Positions 53,021-61,688 of a DNA stretch of 64,000 nt are shown here, in pieces. The stretch spans positions 124,001-188,000 of the forward strand of contig CAJTOR010000001.1 in assembly GCA_910577675.1 (NCBI GenBank). The letters are read 5' to 3'. Within the stretch, counting starts at the first letter, position 1. Each line of letters begins with the position of its first letter. The DNA is from an uncultured Lachnospiraceae bacterium. GTDB lineage: Bacteria; Bacillota; Clostridia; Lachnospirales; Lachnospiraceae. The translations under genes were made by a program, and so were the position numbers. Below the pieces are notes generated by a model that did not search any database, had not been told where the DNA came from, and was given only the letters and a program-made list of their open reading frames with translations.

Positions 53021-53899
53021 CTAATATTTTTTTCTGTTCCTCAGCTCGTTTAACAAAAGAAGATAATTCCCGTAGCGCTCCTTTGATATGGCTCCACTTA
53101 AAACTGCTTCCTTGACGGCGCATCCCGGCTCCTTATCATGCAGGCAGCTTAAATACCTGCATTGTCCCATATAGTCCGCAAACTCCGGATAATACCCCTT
53201 TAGCTCCTCCTTTTCCATCTCCCCAAGATACAGGGAGCTGAAACCCGGTGTGTCAAACAGGTAAGTTCCCTCGTCCACATAAAAAAGTTCCGAATGCCTG
53301 GTCGTATGTTTCCCGCGCCCGATCTTCCCGCTGATATCACCCGTCTGCATATTTGCCTGCGGGTATAGAAGGTTTATTATCGAGGATTTCCCGACCCCGG
53401 AAGGTCCGGCAAGAACAGTGGTCTTGCCGGAAAGCTGCTCTTTTAGCAGCTCGGTGCCCTGCGCATATTTTGCGGAGAGAAAAAGCACCTTGCATCCGCT
53501 CCCCGCGTAGATCCGCGCAAGCTCCTCCTGCTCAGCTTCCCCGACCTGGTCTTTCTTATTAAAACAGACCAGTGTTTTTATACCCTGCTCCTGCATCAGC
53601 ACCAGGAAGCGGTCAAGCAAATTTAAATTGGGAGCCGGCCATGCCGCCGCAAAAACGATTACTGCCTGGTCTGCATTGGCAACCGCCGGGCGGACAAGCT
53701 CGCTGTCGCGCCCGTATATCTCATCAATATTCCCGGTCATCGCCTCCCTGCTGATTACCGTAAGCCCCACGTTATCGCCGGGAAGGGGCTTTACTTTCCG
53801 GTATCTGAAAATCCCCTTCGCCTTACATTCAAATACCCCTTCCCCCTCCACATTGACATAGTAAAATCCAGCAACACCCCTGATTATTTTTCCCTGCAT
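53021..53899 (-). CDS. rsgA: RsgA, ribosome-maturation GTPase
   Basis: A circularly permuted GTPase that checks late maturation of the 30S subunit. An OB-fold (about 1-68) is followed by the G4 motif NKKD, then the P-loop GPSGVGKSSIINLL, then DTPGFSSL and a zinc site CRYLSCLHDKEPGC. The ATG at 53899 (MQGKIIRGVAGFYY) has GGGGAGTG upstream. The frame is open for a further 87 codons into prkC, but these codons are antisense-like filler and are not part of the protein. Confidence 0.95.
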   Translation of the reverse strand: MQGKIIRGVAGFYYVNVEGEGVFECKAKGIFRYRKVKPLPGDNVGLTVISREAMTGNIDEIYGRDSELVRPAVANADQAVIVFAAAWPAPNLNLLDRFLVLMQEQGIKTLVCFNKKDQVGEAEQEELARIYAGSGCKVLFLSAKYAQGTELLKEQLSGKTTVLAGPSGVGKSSIINLLYPQANMQTGDISGKIGRGKHTTRHSELFYVDEGTYLFDTPGFSSLYLGEMEKEELKGYYPEFADYMGQCRYLSCLHDKEPGCAVKEAVLSGAISKERYGNYLLLLNELRNRKKY

Positions 53900-53909
53900 G
53901 CACACTCCC

Positions 53910-56153
53910 CTAGTTGATGCGGACAGCTTTAAGTTCCACGGAATAGCTCCCCGCATACGGTTCCCCATTAAACCATACGGAGATCGTAGCCATCCCTTCC
54001 GTGAAGCCGTCGTCCTCGTCAAGCGATATATCAAGGTAATATGGGAAATCCGAAGCGGTGAACAGCCTCGACTCCTCCCTTGTAACATCCACCTCGTTCC
54101 CATCCTGTGAAATGGTAATATAGAGCATTGCGGTATCGTTCTCCCCAAGCGGCCAGTCACTTATCACGGCTGTCGCCTGGTAGCTGTAGAGTGGTTCCGG
54201 CTCAGGGGTCGGCGTTGGTGTCGGTTCCGGTGTCGGCTCGGTATCGTCCGGTTCCACAGTCGGTTCCGGCTCATCATCCGGTTCCTTGGTTGGCTCAGCC
54301 GTCGGGGTCGGGGTCACTTCCGGTCCCGTACTAAGTGCGATATCCACCTTCGTGCCTGCCGCAATCCTCTCACCCTCACTATAACTCTGGAAACATACAA
54401 GCCCTTCCGCATATTTATCGCTGCTCGCATAACTTGTAGAACCCTTCGACAAGCCAGCCTTCGCAAGGGCAGCAATCGCTTCCTCCTCAGTATACCCAAG
54501 AAGTTTTGGCATATCCGTCAAGGTGATATCCGGTCCCGTGCTGACATAAACCGTTACGGTTCCACCCTCCTCAAGAGATTCCCCGCCCGCCGGTTCAGTG
54601 CGAATAACCATCCCGTTCTCATACTCCGTGCTCGCCTCGTAGACAGGTTTCGCCTCAAAACCATCTCCCTCAAGCTCCTTTTTCGCCTTCTCAAACGTAT
54701 AATATGCAACATTCGGAACCTGTTTTGGCTCCGGTCCCGCACTTATTGTCAGCTCAATTGTGCCATCCCAGGCAATCGCCACATCATCCGGCGGATACTG
54801 GTCGGTCACATAGCCTTTTGGCACATCCTTCGAATACTCTTCCTTGTCACTGATTATGCTAAATCCCGGTGAAATCATTTGCAGTGTACTTATCGCATCA
54901 TCGAGCTTATAGCCGACCACATTGACCAGATTCTTCATTCCGACTTCTTCCCCCTCCGGCGTTGGAGTAGCCTCCATGGTTGGGGTCGGGCTCCCCTCAG
55001 GGGTCGGTGTCACACCTTCCTCGTTGTTCCCGCGGAAAATATCAAGCACACCCGACAGGTTGATAACCAGATAGATAAGCGCTAATCCCAGCGCAACCGC
55101 CGTCACAACCGTCCCGATTATAATAAATTTCTCGAATTTCGGGTCAACACCATCTAACTCTTCCTCCTCCTCCTTTTCTACCCGCTTCACACCAGAAGCA
55201 GTTTCAGGGTGGGAATCATAATAGACCGCCGGCGATTTCACCGCGCTCTTGATGGACTCCATCTGCTCATCCGTCATATTGATCGTGGGAGAATCCGGCA
55301 CGGCAGCCGATGCCAGCTTCACGAAATCCCCGTCCGGGTTCGTGATAGAACAGCGCAGGTCTAAGATCAGTTCCGAGGCGGAAAGATATCTGCGCTCCGG
55401 TTTCTTCTGCATACATTTTTGCACTATCTTTTCAATACTTGGCGGCACATCGGGACGTATATCACGAACAGGCCTAGCCTCATCATTGATATGGGAAAGC
55501 GCGACCGAAACCGAGTTGTCTCCCGCAAACGGCACGGAACCGCAGAGCATTTCATAGATTGTAACACCCAGGGAGTAAATATCACTCTTCTCATCCGAGT
55601 ATCCTCCCCTTGCCTGCTCCGGTGACAGATAGTGCACCGAACCTACCGCGTTCTGGGACACCGTGTTTGAGGTTGCCGCCTTGGCAATACCAAAATCAGT
55701 TACTTTCACCTTACCGTCCCGCGAGATAATAATATTCTGAGGTTTGATATCGCGGTGGATAATATGGTTTGCGTGTGCCGCTTCCATACCCTGCGCAATC
55801 TGGATGGCAATACCGACTGCTTCCTTGATCTCAAGCCTGCCCTTGCGCTCGATAAACTTCTTTAAGGTAATGCCCTCAACCAACTCCATAACAATATAGT
55901 AAAGTCCCTCATCATCCCCTACATCGTAGACATTCACGATGTTCGGGTGGGAAAGCCCCGCCGCCGACTGTGCCTCCGCACGGAATTTAGCCACAAAATT
56001 CTTGTCGCTGGAATACTCGTTCTTCAGAATCTTAATCGCTACATAGCGGTTCAGCCTGTGGCATTTCGCCTTGTAGACATCCGCCATGCCGCCGGAACCA
56101 ACCTTGTCTATAATCTCGTAGCGCTCACTGATGTACATACCTGGTTTAATCAT
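53910..56153 (-). CDS. prkC: PrkC/PknB-type Ser/Thr kinase with PASTA domains
   Basis: A membrane kinase that senses cell-wall fragments. The kinase domain (about 12-275) has GSGGMADVYKA, the catalytic HRDIKPQNI and DFGIAKA. One helix lies at about 345-368. The outside part has a PT-rich linker, three PASTA repeats (about 410-610, such as KQVPNVAYYTFEKAKKELEGDG), a second long Pro/Thr/Glu repeat linker (about 615-655) and an extra C-terminal domain of about 90 residues with no family I recognise. prpC, its phosphatase, precedes it. Confidence 0.95.
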   Translation of the reverse strand: MIKPGMYISERYEIIDKVGSGGMADVYKAKCHRLNRYVAIKILKNEYSSDKNFVAKFRAEAQSAAGLSHPNIVNVYDVGDDEGLYYIVMELVEGITLKKFIERKGRLEIKEAVGIAIQIAQGMEAAHANHIIHRDIKPQNIIISRDGKVKVTDFGIAKAATSNTVSQNAVGSVHYLSPEQARGGYSDEKSDIYSLGVTIYEMLCGSVPFAGDNSVSVALSHINDEARPVRDIRPDVPPSIEKIVQKCMQKKPERRYLSASELILDLRCSITNPDGDFVKLASAAVPDSPTINMTDEQMESIKSAVKSPAVYYDSHPETASGVKRVEKEEEEELDGVDPKFEKFIIIGTVVTAVALGLALIYLVINLSGVLDIFRGNNEEGVTPTPEGSPTPTMEATPTPEGEEVGMKNLVNVVGYKLDDAISTLQMISPGFSIISDKEEYSKDVPKGYVTDQYPPDDVAIAWDGTIELTISAGPEPKQVPNVAYYTFEKAKKELEGDGFEAKPVYEASTEYENGMVIRTEPAGGESLEEGGTVTVYVSTGPDITLTDMPKLLGYTEEEAIAALAKAGLSKGSTSYASSDKYAEGLVCFQSYSEGERIAAGTKVDIALSTGPEVTPTPTAEPTKEPDDEPEPTVEPDDTEPTPEPTPTPTPEPEPLYSYQATAVISDWPLGENDTAMLYITISQDGNEVDVTREESRLFTASDFPYYLDISLDEDDGFTEGMATISVWFNGEPYAGSYSVELKAVRIN

Positions 56154-56193
56154 AAATCTACCTCATTTCTGGATAATGCCTGCCGTTTCCGGC

Positions 56194-56919
56194 CTATGTC
56201 CCCACAAGCACAATAGAAATATTATCCCTGCCCCCGTACTCATTCGCCAGATGCAAAAGTCTGGCTCCGGCTGCTGCCACATCCTCCCCGTGGCTTTTTA
56301 TAACCGAAAAAATTTCATGGTCATCCATCATATTGGACAGCCCGTCCGAGCACAGCAGGATAAAGTCGCCCGCCATAAGTCGCACCTCAAAAAAATCCGG
56401 AACGACCAGGACATTTGCCCCCATCGCCCTTGTGATGACATTTTTATTCGGGTGGAACCTGCCTTCCTCCCGCTTAATCTCCCCGCGTCTTATCATCTCC
56501 TCCACAAGCGAATGATCCTGTGTAACTTGCGTAATCTCCTCGCCGCTAATCAGGTAAAGCCTGCTGTCACCAATGTTTGCAACATACATATCCTCCCCGT
56601 TGATTGTTGCCGCCACAAAGGTGGTGCCCATCCCCTCTAGCTCAGGGCGCGCCGCTGCCTGTTCCAAAAGCATCTGGTTTGCGCGGTGCACTGCCTCCTC
56701 CATCGTCTTAATCAGGGTCTTCTCCCTGCCCCCGCTTACCTGGCGCACGAATTCTTCCACGGCAAACCTGGAAGCGAAATCCCCCGCATTATGACCGCCC
56801 ATCCCATCCGCCACAATAAAGAGGTTCGGCAGCATCCCGACGGCTCCCTCGTTGCAATATACATAATCCTGGTTCATCTTTCTCTTTTGTCCTATATCCG
56901 TAACGGAATATGTTTTCAC
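56194..56919 (-). CDS. prpC: PrpC, PP2C-type protein phosphatase
   Basis: Reverses PrkC phosphorylation. The PP2C metal-binding motifs are VADGMGGHNAGDFASR, VANIGDSRLYL and LCSDGLSNMM. The 241-residue size is normal. Its ATG overlaps the rlmN stop by 4 nt, and prkC begins 40 nt after it. Confidence 0.96.
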   Translation of the reverse strand: MKTYSVTDIGQKRKMNQDYVYCNEGAVGMLPNLFIVADGMGGHNAGDFASRFAVEEFVRQVSGGREKTLIKTMEEAVHRANQMLLEQAAARPELEGMGTTFVAATINGEDMYVANIGDSRLYLISGEEITQVTQDHSLVEEMIRRGEIKREEGRFHPNKNVITRAMGANVLVVPDFFEVRLMAGDFILLCSDGLSNMMDDHEIFSVIKSHGEDVAAAGARLLHLANEYGGRDNISIVLVGT

Positions 56920-57965
56920 TCCCGGCCCACCTCCCTGTCCATATAACTTTTGCGCAGCTGCCCGCAGGCAGCATCAATATCGGAGCCCATTTCCCTTCTT
57001 ATCGTAACATTTATTCTATTTTTTTCAAGGATGTTTTTAAAGTTTTCTATATTGCCCGCGCGGGAACGCCGACACCCCCGCTCCTTCACCGGATTAACCG
57101 GTATCAGGTTGACCAGGCAATTTCTCCCGCGAAGCAGCAGGGAGAGTTCCCTTGCAAGTGCTGCCTTGTCATTTACCCCATCCACCAGGCTGTACTCAAA
57201 GGTCAGCCTCCGCCCAGTCTTCCCATAGTAATCATCCATGGCGGCAAGGATTTCTGCAAGCGGGTAGCGCCTTGCCACCGGCATCAGCATTGCCCTGACC
57301 TCATCATTTGGCGCATGCAGCGAAAGTGCCAGGTTGCAGGTAAGTCCCTCCCCGCCAAACTGGCGGATGCGCGGAACGATGCCGCAGGTTGATACCGTCA
57401 CATTCCTGCCGCTTATATTAAGTCCCCTGTCATCGCTTATCATTTTCAGGAAACGGATCAGGTTATCGTAGTTGTCAAACGGCTCGCCCGTCCCCATAAC
57501 CACAACATTATGGATGCGCTCCCCGGTTAATTTCTGTATCTCATAAACCTGTGAAAGCATCTCGGACGGAGCGAGGTTCCTTGTCAGCCCGCCCAAAGTT
57601 GAGGCGCAGAAAGTACATCCCATCCTGCATCCGACCTGCGAGGAAATGCAGACTGAATTGCCGTGATGGTATCTCATAAACACACTTTCCACAACATTCC
57701 CGTCCGCAAGCCCAAACAGATATTTGCGTGTCCCATCGAGCGCGGATTCCTTACAGTCCACTTTTAAGAGATTGCAAAAGGAAAATCTTTCCTTACATTT
57801 TTCCCGGAGTGCAAGAGAAATATTCGTCATCTCATCAAAACTACCACAAAGTTTTTTATGGAGCCACTCATAGATCTGGGCGGCGCGAAATTCCTTCTCC
57901 CCGAGCGCGGCAAGCTCCGCCCTCAGTTCATCAAAATCCATCGATTTAATATCACTTGGTTCCAT
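56916..57965 (-). CDS. rlmN: RlmN, 23S rRNA A2503/tRNA A37 C2-methyltransferase
   Basis: A radical SAM enzyme. The Cx3Cx2C cluster motif is in SQVGCRMGCTFCASTLGGL. Other markers are VFMRYHHGNSVCISSQVGC and MGTGEPFDNYDNLIRFL. The ATG at 57965 (MEPSDIKSMDF) gives 349 residues and follows GGTGGGGGGACG; it overlaps the end of rsmB by 14 nt. The longer frame from 58004 has no family support. Confidence 0.96.
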   Translation of the reverse strand: MEPSDIKSMDFDELRAELAALGEKEFRAAQIYEWLHKKLCGSFDEMTNISLALREKCKERFSFCNLLKVDCKESALDGTRKYLFGLADGNVVESVFMRYHHGNSVCISSQVGCRMGCTFCASTLGGLTRNLAPSEMLSQVYEIQKLTGERIHNVVVMGTGEPFDNYDNLIRFLKMISDDRGLNISGRNVTVSTCGIVPRIRQFGGEGLTCNLALSLHAPNDEVRAMLMPVARRYPLAEILAAMDDYYGKTGRRLTFEYSLVDGVNDKAALARELSLLLRGRNCLVNLIPVNPVKERGCRRSRAGNIENFKNILEKNRINVTIRREMGSDIDAACGQLRKSYMDREVGRE

Positions 57966-59346
57966 CCATCGTCCCCCCACCTTCCCTGCGGAACCGGGAA
58001 ACAAAAAAACCGTCCCATTTTCCCGCCTCTGGCAAAAGTGTTAGATACCCTTTCTTTGTCGTATCGGAATGAAGCTTCTGTGGCAGATATCCGTCAAGGC
58101 TCTCCGGCTCAAATCCAGAAAGTCCGCAGAGAAAATGATAATTCTTCTCGTTTTCTTCCGGGTTCAGTGTGCAGGTCGAATAGATTAACACTCCTCCCGG
58201 TTTCACATATTCTGCAACTGTACTAAGAATCTTCCTTTGCAGCAGTGAAAGTTCAATAAGCCCTTCCTCGGACACATTATATTTTATATCGGGCTTTTTC
58301 CCGATTATCCCAAGCCCCGAGCACGGCAGGTCGGCAATCACCACATCCGCCCTCCCCACATCCTCCTGTCTTAAACAGGTGGCATCAAAGGACATAACCT
58401 CTATATTATCAAACCCACAGCGCCTTACATTCTCGTTAATTTTAGAAAGCTTGTATTCCGACAAATCCCGCGCGCTGACTGTCCCTGCGCCGGCATCGCA
58501 GCAACTGTGCGCCCCCCGCGCCTTTAAAAGTACATCCGCCGCCTGTATTGTTTTGCCGCCGGGCGCAGCACAGCAGTCAATCACATAATCTCCCGCTTTA
58601 ATCCCTGCGCAGAGCACGGGAAGCATGGAACTTTCGTCCTGAACCTGGAACTCTCCTCTAAGGAAACCGGGAAGTTTTTCCACCGTATCGATTCCCGACA
58701 GGTGAAGTGCCGCAGGGTGCAGTTTCCCGGCATCCACTGTAACACCGGCCTGTTCTAGTTTTTCCTGCAATGCAGGAATATCCGCAACCGACAAATTCGC
58801 GCGCACCGAAAGCCCTGACGGCTCAAGGAATGACGCAAAAATCTGTCCGCTGCGCTCCTTTCCGTACCACACTATAAATTTTTCTACAAGCCATTCCGGG
58901 ATTGAATAAAGTATGGATAATGCCTTCCCATCACCAAGCCCCGCAACTTCTTTTTGCAGGTCAATCCTCTGTCTTGCCGCCGCCCGAAGAACGCCGTTCA
59001 CATAGCCGGAAAGCCCCGCAAATCCACGTTTTTTCGCCAGTTTCACCGACTCGTTGCATGCTGCTGAAGGCGGTACTTCCATATAATATAGCTGGTACAT
59101 GCCCATTCTTAAAATCTCGCGGATCACGGGTTTTTGTTTTCCCATTCCGCTTTTTACATAGTGGGAAAGCAGAAAATCAAGCGTAAGCCTGCGCTCCATA
59201 ACCCCTGCGGCAAGCCGCCTTGCAAATGCCCGCTCCTGCCGCTCCATATCCGGATATTTTGAAAGTTCCGCCGCAAATACCCGGTGCGACTCCCTCCCCT
59301 CCGACACTGCCAACAGCATATCAAGCGCCACCGCCCTCGCCTGCAT
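57952..59346 (-). CDS. rsmB: RsmB, 16S rRNA C967 C5-methyltransferase
   Basis: Has an N-terminal NusB-like domain (about 1-135) and a C-terminal SAM methyltransferase domain with CCAAPGGKTIQAADVL, DLPCSGLGIIGKKPDIKYN and the catalytic Cys in STCTLNPEENE. 464 residues. Its ATG shares 1 nt with the stop of the peptidase gene (TGATG). Confidence 0.95.
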   Translation of the reverse strand: MQARAVALDMLLAVSEGRESHRVFAAELSKYPDMERQERAFARRLAAGVMERRLTLDFLLSHYVKSGMGKQKPVIREILRMGMYQLYYMEVPPSAACNESVKLAKKRGFAGLSGYVNGVLRAAARQRIDLQKEVAGLGDGKALSILYSIPEWLVEKFIVWYGKERSGQIFASFLEPSGLSVRANLSVADIPALQEKLEQAGVTVDAGKLHPAALHLSGIDTVEKLPGFLRGEFQVQDESSMLPVLCAGIKAGDYVIDCCAAPGGKTIQAADVLLKARGAHSCCDAGAGTVSARDLSEYKLSKINENVRRCGFDNIEVMSFDATCLRQEDVGRADVVIADLPCSGLGIIGKKPDIKYNVSEEGLIELSLLQRKILSTVAEYVKPGGVLIYSTCTLNPEENEKNYHFLCGLSGFEPESLDGYLPQKLHSDTTKKGYLTLLPEAGKWDGFFVSRFRREGGGTMDGTK

Positions 59347-60032
59347 CAGTCATTTCTCCTTCCGATCATAATCAGCCGCACAAGCTGCAAAATAGATCCT
59401 GCCGCTGCTGCCACATAAGTCAGGGCTGCCGCAAAAAGTACTTTCTTTGTATCCTTCACCTCATCCCCATAAAGGATACCCATATCAGAGAGCACCCTTA
59501 TCGCCCTGCGCGACGCATTAAACTCAACCGGCAATGTCACAATCTGGAACAGGACGGAGAGCGAAAACAAAAGAATACCCGCCGTAATCAAAAAGCTTGA
59601 GCTTTTCATCCCGATCATCAAACCAATCAGGATAAGAGGCCACGAAAGTGCCGCGCCAATATTTGCCGCCGGGACAATCGCCGTGCGGATGGCAAGCGGC
59701 GCATAGGACTTATCATGCTGCACTGCATGCCCGCACTCATGCGCCGCAACACCGATCGCCGCAACCGAGGAATTATTGTACACGGAATCCGACAGCCGCA
59801 GCACCTTGTTGCCAGGATCATAGTGATCGGTCAGATTCCCCTCAACATGTTCAATCGAAACATCGTATATACCGTTTGAACGTAAAATCTTCTCCGCTGC
59901 CTGTGCCCCGGTCAGCCCCGACATACTGCGCACTTTCTCATATTTTGCATAGGTTCTCTTTACCATTGCAGAAGCAAGCAGGCTAAGTACCATCCCCGCC
60001 AAAACCAAAAGATACGTCCAGTCAAAATACAT
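59346..60032 (-). CDS. YugP-type zinc metallopeptidase
   Basis: A membrane metallopeptidase of the YugP (DUF/peptidase) family. It has an N-terminal helix (YFDWTYLLVLAGMVLSLLAS), the zinc site HECGH (in VAAHECGHAVQHDKSYAPLAIR) and three or more C-terminal helices. The substrate is unknown. The ATG at 60032 lies 8 nt after GGAGG, and a second ATG two codons earlier (60038) is too close to it. It often occurs beside fmt and rsmB in clostridia. Confidence 0.9.
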   Translation of the reverse strand: MYFDWTYLLVLAGMVLSLLASAMVKRTYAKYEKVRSMSGLTGAQAAEKILRSNGIYDVSIEHVEGNLTDHYDPGNKVLRLSDSVYNNSSVAAIGVAAHECGHAVQHDKSYAPLAIRTAIVPAANIGAALSWPLILIGLMIGMKSSSFLITAGILLFSLSVLFQIVTLPVEFNASRRAIRVLSDMGILYGDEVKDTKKVLFAAALTYVAAAAGSILQLVRLIMIGRRND

Positions 60033-60138
60033 AGGCATTTCCTCCTTATCTTTACAATATAAGTATATTTTACCAATAAAATACGTTATTTCCTTTACAT
60101 TCTCATTAAAATTTTCTTAATTATCCCTATTTAGAGTC

Positions 60139-60167
60139 ATTATAATTATCAGGGTTATTTAAGTCAC
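60139..60167 (-). promoter_or_regulatory. Possible promoter upstream of the YugP-type gene
   Basis: GTGACT (60162-60167) and TATAAT (60139-60144) on the minus strand are separated by 17 bp. The -35 overlaps the fmt stop codon. A leader of about 100 A+T-rich nt would follow before the ATG. Confidence 0.5.
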
Positions 60168-61120
60168 CCGAGGAATGTCCCTTCACCAATCGCACACCCG
60201 CGCAAAAATTCTTCCGCCGTCATGCGCCGCTTGCCCTCAAGCTGCACTTCTTTTACCAAAAGCCCCTGATCGCCGGTCAGCACAGTAAAAGAATCCCTTT
60301 CGACGCGGATTACACTGCCGTATCCAAAGGCGTTTTCCTTCGCCTTTTGCAGTTCCCTAGCAGAAATTTCCGAAACTTTGCACCGCCAGAATTTTAATAT
60401 CTTTCCGGAAAGTCCCGTATAAGTCCCGGGCCATGGATTGAACGCGCGCACCTGGCGCTCTAAAAGGATGGCAGGTTTTGAAAAATCAAGCCGTCCCATC
60501 TCCTTCTTTATCATTCCCACATAGCTCGCCTTATCCCCATCCTGTGGTGTCCGTACCACCGTGCCTGATGCAATCTGCCCTATGGCACGGCGCAGCGCTA
60601 TGCAGCCCGCCTCCGCCAGCTTATCATGCAGGCTTCCACCCGTTTCATCCGGCGCGAGCGGGACAACCTCCGTCGTAATAATATCCCCCGTATCGATCCC
60701 CTCCGCCATATACTGGATACTCACACCACTTACCTCCTCCCCGCAAAGCACCGCATACTGGATCGGGGAAGCACCGCGGTACTTGGGCAGCAGGGAAGCG
60801 TGGACATTGATACAGCCATATCGGGGGATATCGAGGAATCTTTTAGGCAAAATCTGTCCGAATGCTGCCACTACCACCAGGTCGGGGGCAAGCCCCTCTA
60901 TCTCATCAAGGAATTCCTCCTCCCTCACCTTGTTTGGCTGATAAACCGTAAGCCCACACTCAAGTGCAGTCTGTTTCACCTCGGAAAGAGCCATTCCGTA
61001 CCCGCGTCCCTTAGGCTTGTCTGGCTGTGTCACCACCGCCACAATATTATCCCCCGCCGCAACCATATCCTTTAGAATCACCGCCGCAATCTGCGGTGTC
61101 CCCATATAAACAATCCTCAT
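60164..61120 (-). CDS. fmt: Methionyl-tRNA formyltransferase
   Basis: Formylates initiator Met-tRNA with 10-formyl-THF, the product of Fhs. The family blocks are MRIVYMGTPQIAAVIL, the LPKYRGASPIQYAVLCGE loop and YMAEGIDTGDII. A C-terminal tRNA-binding OB-like domain begins at about residue 210. The ATG at 61120 has GAAGGAGGATAT directly upstream. It lies next to def, the usual pairing. Confidence 0.97.
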   Translation of the reverse strand: MRIVYMGTPQIAAVILKDMVAAGDNIVAVVTQPDKPKGRGYGMALSEVKQTALECGLTVYQPNKVREEEFLDEIEGLAPDLVVVAAFGQILPKRFLDIPRYGCINVHASLLPKYRGASPIQYAVLCGEEVSGVSIQYMAEGIDTGDIITTEVVPLAPDETGGSLHDKLAEAGCIALRRAIGQIASGTVVRTPQDGDKASYVGMIKKEMGRLDFSKPAILLERQVRAFNPWPGTYTGLSGKILKFWRCKVSEISARELQKAKENAFGYGSVIRVERDSFTVLTGDQGLLVKEVQLEGKRRMTAEEFLRGCAIGEGTFLG

Positions 61121-61189
61121 ATATCCTCCTTCCCCGCCCGCCCAAAGGCTTTTCTCCAAATTACATACCGGACATATTTTACTATATAT

Positions 61190-61666
61190 TTATTCTTCCG
61201 GACGGTTATCGTGCAATTCCCCCTCCACCTTCTCCACATACAAAATCCCCAGAAGATGGTCGATCTCATGGCACATCGCGCGCGCGAGCAGCTCAGTCCC
61301 CTCAAGTTCCACCGGCTGCATATTGCGGTCGAGTGCCTTCACCTTCACATAGTTCGGGCGTGTGACCTTCCCCGCCTTTCCCGGCACGCTAAGACAGCCC
61401 TCATCCCCCGTCTGCTCCCCCGATGTTTCTATAATCTCCGGGTTTATCAGCACGATTGGCTGGTCTGCCCCCTCCGACACATCAATAACAACAAGCTGTT
61501 TTAAAATGCCCACCTGCGGCGCTGCAAGACCGACACCGTCCGCATCGTACATGGTTTCCAACATGTCATCGATCAATGTTTCAAGGCGCGGGGTCATCTC
61601 CGAAATCTCCTTTGTCTGTTTTGTTAGGATACTGTCCCCGATTTTCCTGATTTTACGAATTGCCAT
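61190..61666 (-). CDS. def: Peptide deformylase
   Basis: Removes the formyl group from new proteins. All three motifs are present: GVGLAAPQVG, EGCLSVPG and HEIDHLLG; the Cys and two His bind the metal. The ATG at 61666 has GGGAGG 6 nt upstream; the ATG two codons earlier is too close to this site. Length is 158, normal for the Gram-positive short type. Confidence 0.97.
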   Translation of the reverse strand: MAIRKIRKIGDSILTKQTKEISEMTPRLETLIDDMLETMYDADGVGLAAPQVGILKQLVVIDVSEGADQPIVLINPEIIETSGEQTGDEGCLSVPGKAGKVTRPNYVKVKALDRNMQPVELEGTELLARAMCHEIDHLLGILYVEKVEGELHDNRPEE

Positions 61667-61688
61667 TTTCATCCTCCCTTTTCACACA

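Noticed and set aside
53900..54160. 87-residue N-terminal extension of RsgA
   Set aside because: It overlaps the 3' end of prkC in another frame; the RsgA family start (MQGKIIRG) has its own ribosome site.
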